Source: SM23-32 sp964434535
GTDB lineage: Bacteria; Planctomycetota; Brocadiia; SM23-32
DNA length: 64,000 nt
Direction: 5' to 3'
Assembly: GCA_964434535.1 (NCBI GenBank)
Contig: CAYSWA010000003.1
Location: forward strand, 62,001-126,000
Numbering within the stretch: the stretch's first letter is position 1; each line of letters starts with the position of its first letter. The translations under genes were made by a program, and so were the position numbers. The notes under the pieces are model-generated. The model had not been told where the DNA came from. It was given only the letters and a program-made list of their open reading frames with translations, and did no database searches. This document shows positions 16,185 through 26,006 of this stretch, one piece after another.

Positions 16185-17168
16185 CTACTCGAAGGGGTAT
16201 TTCAGGCCCCACTGCTGGCGGACGCTGTCCATCGTGCGCGCGATGGACAGCGATTCGCTCGGCGGCATCACCGCGCTTTCGGTCATGCCGGCGCGCAGGC
16301 ACTGCATCACCTCGGCCGCCTCGCACTGGTAGCCGTTGCCCTCGTAGGGCAGCTCCATCTCCTGCTGCTCGCCGTCGGAGGGGACCACGGTGAGCCGGTC
16401 GGTCTTCCAGAAGGGGTGGTGGAGGCGGATGTAGCCGTCGGTGCCGGCGATGACGGCCTCGTGCGGCACGAAGGTGCGCACGGCGCAGGACAGCACGCCG
16501 AGGCGGCCGCCGGAGTGCTTGATGAGGATGGCGGCCTGCTCGTCGACGCCGGTCTCGCCGATGTGGGCCAGCGAGGCGACCTCCTCCGGTGGGCCCCCGT
16601 AGATCATCGAGGCGAGCGCCAGCGTGTAGCCGCCGACGTCGAGCAGCCCGCCGCCGGCCAGCTCGGCGTTGAGCAGGCGGCCCTCGGGGTTCCATCCGGT
16701 GCGGAAGCAGAAGTCGGCCTTCACCATGCGCACCTGGCCGATGACCCCTTCGGCGAGCAGCTCGCGCAGGCGCACGATCGCCGGCAGGAAGCGCGTCCAC
16801 ACCGCCTCCATCAGGAACAGCCCTTCCTCGCGCGCGCAGTCGATCAGCTTCCCCGCCTGGCGGGCGTTGACCGTGAGCGGCTTCTCGCAGAGCACGGCCT
16901 TGCCCCCGCGCAGGCAGAGCATGCTGTCCCGCAGGTGCATCGGATGGGGAGTGGCCACGTAGACGACGTCGACCTCGGGGTCGTCGGCCAGGTCTTCGTA
17001 ACTGGGGTGGGCTCGGGCGACCTCCCAGCGCTCGGCGAACTGCTCGGCCGTCTCGCGGGCGCGGGAGCCGACGGCGACCAGCTCCGCCTCGTCCAGGTAG
17101 CTGAGCCCTTCGGCGAACTTCGCGGCGATGTGGCCGGTGCCGAGTATCCCCCATCGGATCGGCTCCAT
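16185..17168 (-). CDS. Gfo/Idh/MocA family oxidoreductase (dihydrodiol dehydrogenase-like)
   Basis: NAD(P)-dependent sugar or polyol dehydrogenase, 327 residues. The N-terminal Rossmann motif is WGILGTGHIAAKFAEG (6-21), with VYVATPHPMH and the catalytic-loop CEKPLTVN near 95-102; the C-terminal domain contains GGGLLDVGGYTLALASMIYG, typical of the dimeric dihydrodiol / xylose dehydrogenase branch. The substrate is not determinable by eye. It lies between the mannitol dehydrogenase-like gene (10-base gap) and the aldo/keto reductase, suggesting one transcript for sugar redox conversion. Confidence 0.92.
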   Translation of the reverse strand: MEPIRWGILGTGHIAAKFAEGLSYLDEAELVAVGSRARETAEQFAERWEVARAHPSYEDLADDPEVDVVYVATPHPMHLRDSMLCLRGGKAVLCEKPLTVNARQAGKLIDCAREEGLFLMEAVWTRFLPAIVRLRELLAEGVIGQVRMVKADFCFRTGWNPEGRLLNAELAGGGLLDVGGYTLALASMIYGGPPEEVASLAHIGETGVDEQAAILIKHSGGRLGVLSCAVRTFVPHEAVIAGTDGYIRLHHPFWKTDRLTVVPSDGEQQEMELPYEGNGYQCEAAEVMQCLRAGMTESAVMPPSESLSIARTMDSVRQQWGLKYPFE

Positions 17169-17178
17169 GGTCTTCCTC

Positions 17179-18363
17179 CTATTCGGTGGGTAAGGCGTCG
17201 CGTTGACTGTGTATCAGCTCGATCAAGTGCGCGTCCTGCTCCGGGTCGAGCCGGCAGTGGCGGGTGAGCACCTCGTCGAAGCCCAGATCGGTCTCGCCGC
17301 TGCGGCGCGCGACGGCCACGGCCATGGCCAGGCCGGCGGCGAACGCGCGGGGCTCGATGCCCTCTGCGGCGACGGTGCGCACGCCGTGCACGAGCCGTTC
17401 CCAGGGCTTCAGCTTGCGCATGATGCCCCGTGTGCCCCTCGCCACGCTGTCGCGGAAGACCGGGCAGGTCACGCGCCGGAACACGAAGTCGCAGTAGTTC
17501 AGATAGACGCTGCGGTTCAGCGCCCCGCCGTGCTTGCCCAGCAGCGCCGGCGCGGCCTCGCCGTAGAGCAGACGGCGCCCGAGGGCCATCGCCTCGGGCT
17601 CGGAGGTCAGCTCATGGAGCGACCCTCGGCCCCGCAGCCTGCCCCAGCAGGCGAGCACGCAGTGCAGGCCGTTGTGCGTGAGCAGCTTCGCCTCTTCGAG
17701 GGCGCGGAAGCGCTCCGGCGGGTGGCCCTCCACGGCCTGCGGCACGGCGGCCAGGCCCTCCAGGGCGTGCTGCTCGGCGTGGATGCCGAAGAACGGGTCG
17801 GCCAGCACGGCCCAGTCCAGCCCGGGCGCAACCGGCCGCAGCGGCGGCTCAGGGTCGGCCACCACCTTGGCCGCCCGTCCCATCATCGTGTCGGCGACGA
17901 TGAGCCGGTTGCCCAGGTGCTCTGCGGCTTCGCGCTCCACGGCCGCGCGCAGCTTCTCGGCGATGCCCAGGCCGTTCTCCCCGCAGAGCACGCGCAGGGG
18001 GCGGCCCGGCGAGCGCGCGCCCGCCGCGCCGGCCAGCACGGGGCCGAGCTCGGCCAGGTGCGGCTCGCCGACGACGGTGAAGACGAGGTCCGCCCCGGCC
18101 AGCGCGGCGAGGGCCTCGTCGGTGACCGAGCCCGGCTCCTTCCAAAGCCCGCCCCCGACCTGCACGCTCAGGGAGTGGACGGCGGGGCCCGTGCGGTTGA
18201 ACGCATAGGAGCGTTCGCAGGCCAGGTGCGCGATCAGATCGGCCTTGGGCGGGATGTCGACGTAGGTGAGCCGGCAGTCCCGGCCCAGCTCGGGACCGAG
18301 GAAGCCGAGCCCGAGGGCGCCGGCGCCGAAGACGACGCACTCGATGGCGGGCTTCTCGCTCAC
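17179..18363 (-). CDS. Mannitol/polyol dehydrogenase-like long-chain dehydrogenase
   Basis: A divergent member of the polyol-specific long-chain dehydrogenase family, such as mannitol-1-phosphate 5-dehydrogenase. The 394 residues begin with the Rossmann motif VVFGAGALGLGFLG (10-23) and carry the family's catalytic arrangement Lys226-Asn231-His234 in EEAKLLTHNGLHCVLA. LCGENGLG (127-134) and ADTMMGR (157-163) correspond to other conserved segments. The start is taken as GTG at 18363, where the Rossmann domain begins; the upstream frame overlaps the lipoprotein gene. The substrate is unknown. It is transcribed with the Gfo/Idh and aldo-keto genes. Confidence 0.8.
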   Translation of the reverse strand: MSEKPAIECVVFGAGALGLGFLGPELGRDCRLTYVDIPPKADLIAHLACERSYAFNRTGPAVHSLSVQVGGGLWKEPGSVTDEALAALAGADLVFTVVGEPHLAELGPVLAGAAGARSPGRPLRVLCGENGLGIAEKLRAAVEREAAEHLGNRLIVADTMMGRAAKVVADPEPPLRPVAPGLDWAVLADPFFGIHAEQHALEGLAAVPQAVEGHPPERFRALEEAKLLTHNGLHCVLACWGRLRGRGSLHELTSEPEAMALGRRLLYGEAAPALLGKHGGALNRSVYLNYCDFVFRRVTCPVFRDSVARGTRGIMRKLKPWERLVHGVRTVAAEGIEPRAFAAGLAMAVAVARRSGETDLGFDEVLTRHCRLDPEQDAHLIELIHSQRDALPTE

Positions 18364-18389
18364 GGCGTTCTCGCGGGGAGGGGCAGGTC

Positions 18390-18956
18390 TCACTCGTCGG
18401 GCAGGCGGCCGCCCTGGGCGCGGCGGGCCATGTAGAGCAGGGCCTCGCCGACCTCGTCGGTGCGGATCAGCGGGCGCCAGGGCAGCAGCCAGACGCCGAA
18501 CCAGTTCGTCCACCACCACTGGGGATGGCGGTCCATCAGGATCTCCCGTCCCGAGCCGTCTTCCATGCCCGGCAGGCCGACGCCCGGCCTCAGGCGCAGG
18601 TAGAGGTCATAGTGGTAGGGCCCGATGGTGCCCGCGGTGAGCAGGGGGGCGGCGAGCGAGGCCGGCTCCCAGCGCAGGTAGACGGCCTCGATGTCCCTGA
18701 AGCGGATGCGGCGCAGCCGGTAGCCGCCGAGGCCGCCCCCCGAGCCGGAGCCGTAGACGTCGAGGAAGTAGTCGTCGGTGACCAGCGCATCGTCGACGAT
18801 GACGGCGCCTCGGGAGTGGACCTGGTCCCACTGGAACTCGAGGATCACGCGTCGGGCCTCGGGCGGCGTCCAAGTGCGCCCCGACCGGGGGACGTAGGTG
18901 CAGCCCAGGGCGGCCAGGCAGAGCAGGGCGATCGCGGGCGGCCTTGCGCGTGCCAT
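18390..18956 (-). CDS. Hypothetical lipoprotein
   Basis: A 188-residue protein with a lipoprotein signal: short positive start, hydrophobic core, and lipobox ALGC with Cys19 as the likely acylated residue. The mature part contains a Gly-rich stretch (GSGSGGGLGGY near 70-80) and a Trp-rich segment (QWWWTNWFGVWLLPW near 143-157) that could sit at a membrane. I recognise no family. The start has a GAGGAGCGAGAGG purine run upstream. It sits between MoxR and the polyol dehydrogenase on the same strand. Confidence 0.75.
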   Translation of the reverse strand: MARARPPAIALLCLAALGCTYVPRSGRTWTPPEARRVILEFQWDQVHSRGAVIVDDALVTDDYFLDVYGSGSGGGLGGYRLRRIRFRDIEAVYLRWEPASLAAPLLTAGTIGPYHYDLYLRLRPGVGLPGMEDGSGREILMDRHPQWWWTNWFGVWLLPWRPLIRTDEVGEALLYMARRAQGGRLPDE

Positions 18957-19030
18957 GCCTCTCGCTCCTCGGTTCGGGTCGGCTCGGGCCTCACGCCGCC
19001 GGGTTGGTCGGCGTCCACTGCCCGCCTCGG

Positions 19031-20076
<1,046 letters not shown>

Positions 20077-20080
<4 letters not shown>

Positions 20081-21078
20081 GATGTCAGCACCTGCTCCAT
20101 CTGGACGGGCTGTCCGGTGCGGGCCGACTCCATCAGGGCGAAGCTCATGGCCAGGCTGCGCAGGTTGTCCCGCCCGCTGGTCTCGGGCTCCCGCCCTTCG
20201 GCGAGGGCGGCGAGGAACTCGCCGAGTGCCGCCGTCTGGCCGCTGCGCGGCTGGCGGCCCAGCTCCACCTCGCTGTCCTCGTCGGGGTGGTCGGCGGGGA
20301 TGACGTGCACGCGGTCGGCGCGCAGCTCGATGACCCCCTCGGGGCACTCGACGGCCCAGTAGCCGTCCCAGCTCGTCTCCCGCCCGCGGGTGACCCACGT
20401 GCCCTCGTAGAGGACTTCCATGCCGCCCTCGAACTCGAAGAGGGCGGCGGCCGAGGGGTCGTCCTTGAACCAGCTCCACTGCGGCTGCCAGGTGCGCCCG
20501 TAGACCAGCAGCGGCTCGCGCCCCGTGACCGCCCGCATCAGGTCGAAGTGGTGGATGCTCATGTCCCGCACCAGGGGGTGGGCCGCGATGGCCGGCGCGC
20601 CCTCCAGGTGCAGGGCCCGAGCGAAGCGGACCGAGACGTTGTCCGGCGGCCCGAACCGCCCGCTCCCGATCAGTCGGCGCATGGTGCGCGCCCACGGGCG
20701 GTAGCGGTAGTTCTGGCTGACCATCAGCGTGCGTCGGCTATCGCGCGCCGCCGCCACCATCCGGCGCCCGTGGGCCATGGTGTCGGCGATCGGTTTCTCG
20801 GTCAGCACGTGCAGCCCGCGCTCGAAGGCGGCGAGGGCCACCTCGTGGTGCACGGCGGGGGGCGTGGCGTTCAGCACGGCGTCCGCCTCGATCCGGTCGA
20901 ACGCCTCCTCGAAAGAGGCGAAGCAGCGCGCGGCGGCCAGGCCCGTCTGCTGGCGGGCCTCCTGCCGCGCCGCCTCGTTCACGTCGACCAGGGCGACCAG
21001 CGACGCGTCGGGGTGGCGCTGCACCCGGGGCAGCCACGACCGCCCCCAGCCGCCGACGCCGACCTGTATGATGTTCAT
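20077..21078 (-). CDS. Gfo/Idh/MocA family oxidoreductase
   Basis: A second NAD(P)-dependent member of this family, 333 residues. The Rossmann motif is IIQVGVGGWGRSWLP (3-17); LTEKPIAD near 92-99 is the conserved EKP loop, and MSIHHFDLMRAVTG near 173-186 is the usual HHFD segment of the C-terminal domain. It is only distantly similar to the copy at 16185, so it is a separate subfamily rather than a recent duplicate. It is first in a minus-strand run through MoxR, driven by the promoter at 21112-21141. The substrate is unknown. Confidence 0.92.
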
Positions 21079-21111
21079 AACCCTCGCGCCTCCGTGCCGT
21101 TGCGCCCGGCG

Positions 21112-21141
21112 ATTCTAACCCAGCCCCGGCCGGGCTGGCAA
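21112..21141 (-). promoter_or_regulatory. Promoter for Gfo/Idh-MoxR operon
   Basis: Minus strand: TTGCCA (21141-21136), 18-base spacer containing a GC-rich palindrome, TAGAAT (21117-21112). Both boxes match consensus at five of six positions. Confidence 0.7.
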
Positions 21142-21161
21142 GCACACGCCGGGCGCAGCGC

Positions 21162-21190
21162 TTGACACCGTCCGCCCCGTGGGCTACCCT
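21162..21190 (+). promoter_or_regulatory. Promoter for TPR gene and rpsT
   Basis: TTGACA (21162-21167), 17-base spacer, TACCCT (21185-21190). It lies back to back with the minus-strand promoter at 21112-21141. Predicted leader is about 40 bases. Confidence 0.7.
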
Positions 21191-21237
21191 ATCATGGCCT
21201 GCTCCGCGCGGGCAGCCCCTCCGGCCGGGAACACGCC

Positions 21238-22584
21238 ATGGCTGTCGACGACCTCTACAAAAGGGCCTGTGAGGCGATCGAGCGTGCCAACTACGACTAC
21301 GCCATCCGGCTGCTGCGCGACGTGCTGCGCCAGGATCCGGAGCACCCCAACGCCCGCTCCGCGCTGCGCGGCACGGAGCGGCGCCGGGCCGAGGAGGGCA
21401 GCACCCTGGCCCGCCTGATCGGCTGGCCCCTGCGCGCGCTGGTGACCCTGGTCAAGAGCAAGCTCGCGCGCGGGCGCAAGAAGCTGGAGCTCTTCGAAGA
21501 CTACCTGGAGAAGAACCCGAACAGCTTCTGGGGGCTGGTGCACGTGGCCCGCACCTGCCGCGCCATGGGCTTCCAGGAGGAGGCGCTCAACAGCTACCGC
21601 GACGCCCTCAGGCAGAAGCCGCAGGACAAGGCCGCCCTGCGCGAGATCGGCGACCTGCTGAAGGCGCGCGGCGAACATGCCGAGGCCCTCAAGTACCTCC
21701 AGCGCCTGCTCGACCTCCAGCCCGCGGACCGCGATCTGGACAAGGAAGTGCGCGACCTGACCGCCACCCAGCACATGTCCGTGCACGACATGGAGGGCGC
21801 CGAGAGCTTCCGCGACCTGATACGCGACCGCGACGAGGCCGATCGCCTGGAGCAGGAAGGCCGCATCGCCATGACCGTCGAGGACGTGCGCGGCCAGATC
21901 CCGGCCGCCGAGCATGCCCTCGCCGAGCACCCGGACAACGTCAACCGCATACTGACACTGGCCCGGCTCTACGTCGAGGGCGACCAACTGCCCAAGGCCC
22001 AGAAGCTGCTGCGCGAGCGGCACCAGGCCAACCCGCAGAACTACGAGCTGCGCGAGGCGCTCGGCGAGGTGCAACTGCGCATCTACGACCGGGCCATCCA
22101 GCAGACCGAGCAGGCCGCCAAGGCCGGCGACCAGGACGCCGCCGCCAAAGCCGAGGAGCTGAAGGCGCGACGGCAGCACTTCGCCGTCAAGGAGCACACC
22201 TGGCGGCTGGAGCAGCACCCGACCGACCGCGAGCTGCATCTCAAGCTCGGGCGCGTCCACTACTCGGCCGGCGACTACAACGAGGCGATCGCCGCCTTCC
22301 AGAACGCCGCCCAGGACAGCCGCTTCGCCCTGGAGAGCCGCAACATGCTCGGCCTCTGCTTCATGGCCAAGGGGCAGCACGACCTGGCCATCGAGCAGTT
22401 CGAGTACGCCATCAAGGTCCACCCCGAGATGGACGAGATGGGGAAGGAAGTCCGCTACAACAAGGCCCTCGCCTGCGAGGCGATGGGCAAAGCCGACGAG
22501 GCCCTCGCCATCTACAAGAGGCTCTACAGCGAGGACATCAACTTCCGCGACGTGGCCGCCAAGGTGGACGCCCTGAGCGGCTGA
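21238..22584 (+). CDS. Tetratricopeptide repeat protein
   Basis: A 448-residue helical-repeat protein. TPR-like units are clear at about 4-37 (YDYAIRLLRDVLRQDP), 95-165 (EEALNSYRDALRQKP, AEALKYLQRLLDLQP), 205-265 and 325-445 (NEAIAAFQNAAQD, DLAIEQFEYAIKVHP, DEALAIYKRLY). A short hydrophobic stretch near 58-73 (LARLIGWPLRALVTLV) might be amphipathic or membrane-associated; no signal peptide is seen. Probably a protein-interaction scaffold; the partner is unknown. It precedes rpsT by 23 bases, and the two likely share a transcript. Confidence 0.85.
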   Translation: MAVDDLYKRACEAIERANYDYAIRLLRDVLRQDPEHPNARSALRGTERRRAEEGSTLARLIGWPLRALVTLVKSKLARGRKKLELFEDYLEKNPNSFWGLVHVARTCRAMGFQEEALNSYRDALRQKPQDKAALREIGDLLKARGEHAEALKYLQRLLDLQPADRDLDKEVRDLTATQHMSVHDMEGAESFRDLIRDRDEADRLEQEGRIAMTVEDVRGQIPAAEHALAEHPDNVNRILTLARLYVEGDQLPKAQKLLRERHQANPQNYELREALGEVQLRIYDRAIQQTEQAAKAGDQDAAAKAEELKARRQHFAVKEHTWRLEQHPTDRELHLKLGRVHYSAGDYNEAIAAFQNAAQDSRFALESRNMLGLCFMAKGQHDLAIEQFEYAIKVHPEMDEMGKEVRYNKALACEAMGKADEALAIYKRLYSEDINFRDVAAKVDALSG

Positions 22585-22607
22585 TCACCTAAAGGAGAGA
22601 GAACGCC

Positions 22608-22880
22608 ATGGCTCACCGCCCCGCAGCACTGAAGAGCCTGCGCCAGGACGCCAAGCGCCGGCTGCGCAACAAGGTCGTCAAGAGCCGCCTGCGCACCGAG
22701 CGGAACAAGTTCGACCGCATGATCCAGCGCGGCGAGCTGGAGCAGGCGCGCGAGCAGCTCGCCCTGCTGACCAGGCTGCTGCACAAGGCCGGCTCGCGCA
22801 ACGTGATCCACCCCAACAAGGCGGGCCGCCTCCAGGCGCAGTGCCAGCGCATCCTCAACGAGGCGGAGGCGGCCCTCTGA
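22608..22880 (+). CDS. rpsT: 30S ribosomal protein S20
   Basis: Small-subunit protein, 90 residues, basic and all-helical, with the family pattern of a Lys/Arg-rich N-terminal helix (SLRQDAKRRLRNKVVKSRLR) and the C-terminal signature HKAGSRNVIHPNKAGRLQAQ corresponding to the usual KGIIHKNKAARKKS segment. The start has an AGGAGAGAG Shine-Dalgarno sequence. It is co-directional with the TPR gene and convergent with the PfkB kinase gene (21-base gap). Confidence 0.95.
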   Translation: MAHRPAALKSLRQDAKRRLRNKVVKSRLRTERNKFDRMIQRGELEQAREQLALLTRLLHKAGSRNVIHPNKAGRLQAQCQRILNEAEAAL

Positions 22881-22901
22881 CCGACGCCCGGCGGGCGCGG
22901 C

Positions 22902-23810
22902 TCACCCTTCGGTAAGGTGCGTCGCCCGCACGAACTCGGCGAGCCGCGCCTCGAGCGCCGCCGCGTCGAGCCCCTCCAGCGCGGCCGGCCCGAGCCGCTC
23001 GATCGCGAACGAGGCCGTCACCGTCCCGTAGGCCAGCCCGCGCTTCAGCGAGGGTAGCGCCACGTCGCCCTGCGCCGCCACGTAGCCCATCAGGCCGCCG
23101 GCGAAAGCGTCGCCCGCCCCCGTCGGGTCCACCACGCGCTCGTGGGGGAAGCCGGGCAGCACGAACGTGCCCCCCGGCCCCCGCAGCAGCGAGCCGTGCT
23201 CCCCCTTCTTGACCACGCAATAGGTGGGGCCGTGGTCGCAGACCCAGCGCGCGGCCCCGAGCAGGCTCGGCTCGCCGCTGAGCTGGATCGCCTCGGCGTC
23301 GTTCAGGATCAGCGCGTCGATCCGCTGCATCACCTCCAGCAGCCCGTCCCGCGCGTTCGCGATGTAGTAGTTCATCGTGTCGGCCATCACGAAGGCGGGC
23401 GCGCAGACCTGGCTCAGGGCGGACAGGTGCGAGGCCGGGGGACCGTTGGCCAGGAATACGTAGCGCGAATCGCGGTAGCCCGCCGGCACCGCGGGCTCCA
23501 CCGCCCCGAGCACGTTCATGTGCACCGCGACGGTGCGGGCCTGGTCCATCCGCCCCTCGTAGGCGCCGTGCCAGCGGAAGGTCTCGCCGTCGGCCACCAG
23601 CAGGCCCTCCAGGTCGATCTGCCTGGCGGCGAGCCGGCCGCGGCACGAGGCCGGGAAGTCCCGCCCCACCACGCCGACGAGCCGCACCGGGCTGAACTGC
23701 GCGGCGGCCAGCGAGAAGTAGACCGCCGAGCCGCCCAGCTCCTCCTCGGTGGAGCCGAACGGCGTCTCCACCCGATCCAGCCCGATCGAGCCGATGACCA
23801 GCAGCGCCAT
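22902..23810 (-). CDS. PfkB-family carbohydrate/nucleoside kinase
   Basis: Ribokinase-superfamily kinase, 302 residues. N-terminal LVIGSIGLDRVETPFG with LGGSAVYFSLAAAQ (25-38) forms the substrate side; the ATP and catalytic motif is DPTGAGDAFAGG starting at Asp228, with the catalytic base at Asp234. The substrate could be ribose, adenosine or another sugar; AMADTMNYYIAN near 140-151 resembles members annotated as sugar or nucleoside kinases. The start at 23810 was chosen because the chain then begins at the family N-terminus and a promoter lies just upstream. Confidence 0.9.
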   Translation of the reverse strand: MALLVIGSIGLDRVETPFGSTEEELGGSAVYFSLAAAQFSPVRLVGVVGRDFPASCRGRLAARQIDLEGLLVADGETFRWHGAYEGRMDQARTVAVHMNVLGAVEPAVPAGYRDSRYVFLANGPPASHLSALSQVCAPAFVMADTMNYYIANARDGLLEVMQRIDALILNDAEAIQLSGEPSLLGAARWVCDHGPTYCVVKKGEHGSLLRGPGGTFVLPGFPHERVVDPTGAGDAFAGGLMGYVAAQGDVALPSLKRGLAYGTVTASFAIERLGPAALEGLDAAALEARLAEFVRATHLTEG

Positions 23811-23864
23811 TGCGCCCGCCTTCTTGCCGCTTGAGGCGTGGGAGCTCTGCCCACGAGCCCGACC

Positions 23865-23893
23865 AGTGTAGGCCAAGGCGGAAGCCGACTCAA
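23865..23893 (-). promoter_or_regulatory. Promoter for PfkB kinase gene
   Basis: Minus strand: TTGAGT (23893-23888), 17-base spacer, TACACT (23870-23865), about 55 bases upstream of the start codon. Confidence 0.65.
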
Positions 23894-23920
23894 GGCGCTC
23901 GGGAACGGCTGACGGCATCC

Positions 23921-24029
23921 ACCCCGAAGAACACGAAGGAACACGAAGGACGGCGAACGGCGACGGCGCACGGCGAGTCACAGCGAGACTGAGCCGGGCC
24001 GCCACTTCATCCTTTTGCCTTCATCTTCT
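23921..24029. repeat. ACACGAAGGA tandem and CATCC-type dispersed repeats
   Basis: 23931-23950 is a perfect two-copy tandem of the ten-base unit ACACGAAGGA, preceded by a partial unit at 23921-23930. 24000-24029 is a CATCC-type repeat related to 6271 and 9331. They fill much of the gap between the kinase gene and dprA. Confidence 0.65.
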
Positions 24030-25040
24030 GCTCTCGTCGTTCTCGGCGGCCTCTGCGCGCTCTGCGCGAGGGTCGCTGCCGGCCGGCTGGTCGAACAGGC
24101 AGAGCTGGTCCGCGCCGGGCGGGGGCCTGTAGTCGGCGATCAGCCGGTCCAGGTCGGGGCCTTCGGGCATGCGCGCGGGGTCGAGCGCGACGGCGCCGAG
24201 CCGCACCAGCCGGCGGAAGCCCCGTCCCTTGGGGCCGGCCCGCAAGGGGCTGACCACGAAGAGCGGCTTGCCCATGCGCAGCGCGGCGAGGCTGCTGTGG
24301 CGCGTGCCGCCGCTGTCGCGCGGCTCGAAGGCGACGACGGCCTCACCGAGGGCCACGATCGTGCGGTTGCGCAGCAGGGCCTGGCTGGTGCGCCACCGCG
24401 CATGGAGGGGGAACTGACCGAGCCCACACCAGGGCGAGGCGGGCAGCGGCCGCCCCGCCAGGCCGTCGCGCAGCAGGCAGGCAAGCCCCGTGGCTGGCAC
24501 GATCGCCGTGCCGCCGGCGGGCGCCGCGGCGAGGTGGGCCGCCGTATCTATGCCGCGGGCCCCGCCGCTGACCACCGTCATGCCCCGGGCTGCGCAGTCG
24601 GCGGCGAGCGCCCGAGCCGCCTGCGCCGCGGCCCGGGAGGGGCGGCGGGAGCCGACGATCGCGATCAGCCGCCGGCGCAGCAGGCCGGCCTCTCCGGCGA
24701 GGAACAGGACCGGCGGGGCGGCCTCGCCCAGGTGCGTGGCGAGCGGGGCGGGATAGTGCGGCCCTCCGGCGGCGATCACCAGCAGGCCGGCCCGCCGGGC
24801 GTCGCGCCAGGTGGCGCGGCCCGCCTCGATGGGGTCGGGCGCCGTCGCGACGGCGCGGGCGGCCGCGGCCGGCAGCCCCAGATCCTTCTGGAGGACACGG
24901 GCCCCGAGGCCCGCCGCCTCGCAGAGGGCGATGCCGCGCTCTGCGGCGGCCCGGCGCAGCAGGGCGAGCGTCACCGCGCCGACGCCCTCGGCGCCGCAGA
25001 GGCCGATCAGGCAGAGCGCGCTGTCGTCGGGCTCGATCAT
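24021..25040 (-). CDS. dprA: DNA-processing protein DprA (Smf), divergent
   Basis: Loads RecA on incoming single-stranded DNA during transformation; widespread even in bacteria not known to be competent. The 339 residues include an N-terminal helical region, then the Rossmann-like DprA core: LIAIVGSRRPS near 134-144, VVSGGARGIDTAAH near 162-175, VPATGLACLL, and LLRNRTIVALGEAVVAFEPR. The usual SEFPPG segment is replaced by GLGQFPLHARW. The C-terminal winged-helix domain seems absent or very short. The end of the gene overlaps the CATCC-type repeat. A promoter lies directly upstream. Confidence 0.88.
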   Translation of the reverse strand: MIEPDDSALCLIGLCGAEGVGAVTLALLRRAAAERGIALCEAAGLGARVLQKDLGLPAAAARAVATAPDPIEAGRATWRDARRAGLLVIAAGGPHYPAPLATHLGEAAPPVLFLAGEAGLLRRRLIAIVGSRRPSRAAAQAARALAADCAARGMTVVSGGARGIDTAAHLAAAPAGGTAIVPATGLACLLRDGLAGRPLPASPWCGLGQFPLHARWRTSQALLRNRTIVALGEAVVAFEPRDSGGTRHSSLAALRMGKPLFVVSPLRAGPKGRGFRRLVRLGAVALDPARMPEGPDLDRLIADYRPPPGADQLCLFDQPAGSDPRAERAEAAENDESRR

Positions 25041-25064
25041 GGCCGTGCTCTCGGGGGACCGGCT

Positions 25065-25093
25065 ATACTATCCGCACGACGGGCACGAGTCAA
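25065..25093 (-). promoter_or_regulatory. Promoter for dprA
   Basis: Minus strand: TTGACT (25093-25088), 17-base spacer, TAGTAT (25070-25065), about 25 bases before the start codon. Confidence 0.7.
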
Positions 25094-25210
25094 GTCCCCG
25101 GCCGGTGGCTGGCCTCCGGCGCACATCCCTGATGGCCCTGGCGGCGTTGCGTGGTCGTTCTGCGGTCTGCGCGGGGGCCGGGGCGGGCCCTGTGCGGGAG
25201 TTGCGGTCAC

Positions 25211-25238
25211 TTGAAAACGCGGGCAGGTGTGCTATAAA
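25211..25238 (+). promoter_or_regulatory. Promoter for tRNA cluster
   Basis: TTGAAA (25211-25216), 16-base spacer, TATAAA (25233-25238). The predicted start near 25245 is about 12 bases before tRNA-Thr. Confidence 0.8.
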
Positions 25239-25256
25239 GGAGTGGTTGAGAGCGTC

Positions 25257-25332
25257 GCTAGTGTAGCTCAATCGGCAGAGCAGCGGTTTTGTAAACCGCA
25301 GGCTGCGGGTTCAAGTCCCGCCACTAGCTCCA
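25257..25332 (+). tRNA. tRNA-Thr (anticodon TGT)
   Basis: 76 bases with encoded CCA. Acceptor arms GCTAGTG/CACTAGC pair perfectly, the anticodon TGT is at 25290-25292, and the T-arm contains GGTTCAAGTCC. It reads ACA. First of four tRNAs before tuf, the same position as E. coli thrU. Confidence 0.98.
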
Positions 25333-25392
25333 GCACCCCGGCGTCGCGCGGGCCTGCGGGCGGGCGCGGCGCATGGACGAGGCGACGAGGGT

Positions 25393-25477
25393 GGGCAGGT
25401 TCCCGAGCGGCCAAAGGGGACAGACTGTAAATCTGTTGGCGATGCCTTCGGAGGTTCGAATCCTCCCCTGCCCACCA
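25393..25477 (+). tRNA. tRNA-Tyr (anticodon GTA)
   Basis: 85 bases with encoded CCA and the long variable arm expected of bacterial tRNA-Tyr. The acceptor GGGCAGG/CCTGCCC pairs perfectly; the anticodon GTA is at 25427-25429. Confidence 0.98.
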
Positions 25478-25488
25478 CAACGAAACGC

Positions 25489-25564
25489 GCGGGCGTAGCT
25501 CAACTGGCAGAGCGTCGGCCTTCCAAGCCGGCTGTTGTGGGTTCGAGTCCCATCGCCCGCTCCA
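25489..25564 (+). tRNA. tRNA-Gly (anticodon TCC)
   Basis: 76 bases with encoded CCA. Acceptor GCGGGCG/CGCCCGC; anticodon TCC at 25522-25524, reading GGA/GGG. It lies 11 bases after tRNA-Tyr. Confidence 0.98.
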
Positions 25565-25589
25565 GCTTGCAGGTATATCGGGTTTCCCC

Positions 25590-25618
25590 TTGACTTGCCG
25601 CGTTGCATGTGCTACTAT
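25590..25618 (+). promoter_or_regulatory. Promoter for tRNA-Thr(GGT)-tuf
   Basis: TTGACT (25590-25595), 17-base spacer, TACTAT (25613-25618). It lies between tRNA-Gly and the second tRNA-Thr, giving tuf a promoter separate from the first three tRNAs. The predicted start is about 130 bases upstream of tRNA-Thr(GGT). Confidence 0.75.
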
Positions 25619-25756
25619 CCCGTTACTCTGCGATCCTTGTATGCGATCCTATTGTGCCGCCGGATCACGGCGGCCGGCCGATCCACCGGGCAATTGCTCT
25701 GTGGACTGCCACGGGGCAGGTTCGATCGCTCTGTGCTCTCGCATCGGGTCGAGAGG

Positions 25757-25831
<75 letters not shown>

Positions 25832-26006
25832 TCTCTTCCAGCACAGGTCGACGGCGGGGCGTGCGCGGGGACCTTCGGCACTGAGGCGGGGCGACGGGGC
25901 AGGGCGTCGTCGCCGCCGCATGTCTTCACCACCAGATCCACAGGGGCGGTCATTCCGTCCACACAGGCCGCAGCAGTGGCAACCTTTAGGGAGGTAGCAG
26001 GGAGCA

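Noticed and set aside
23811..24005. N-terminal extension of the PfkB kinase to 24005
   Set aside because: The added sequence is encoded by dispersed repeats and spans the predicted promoter; the family N-terminus starts at 23810.
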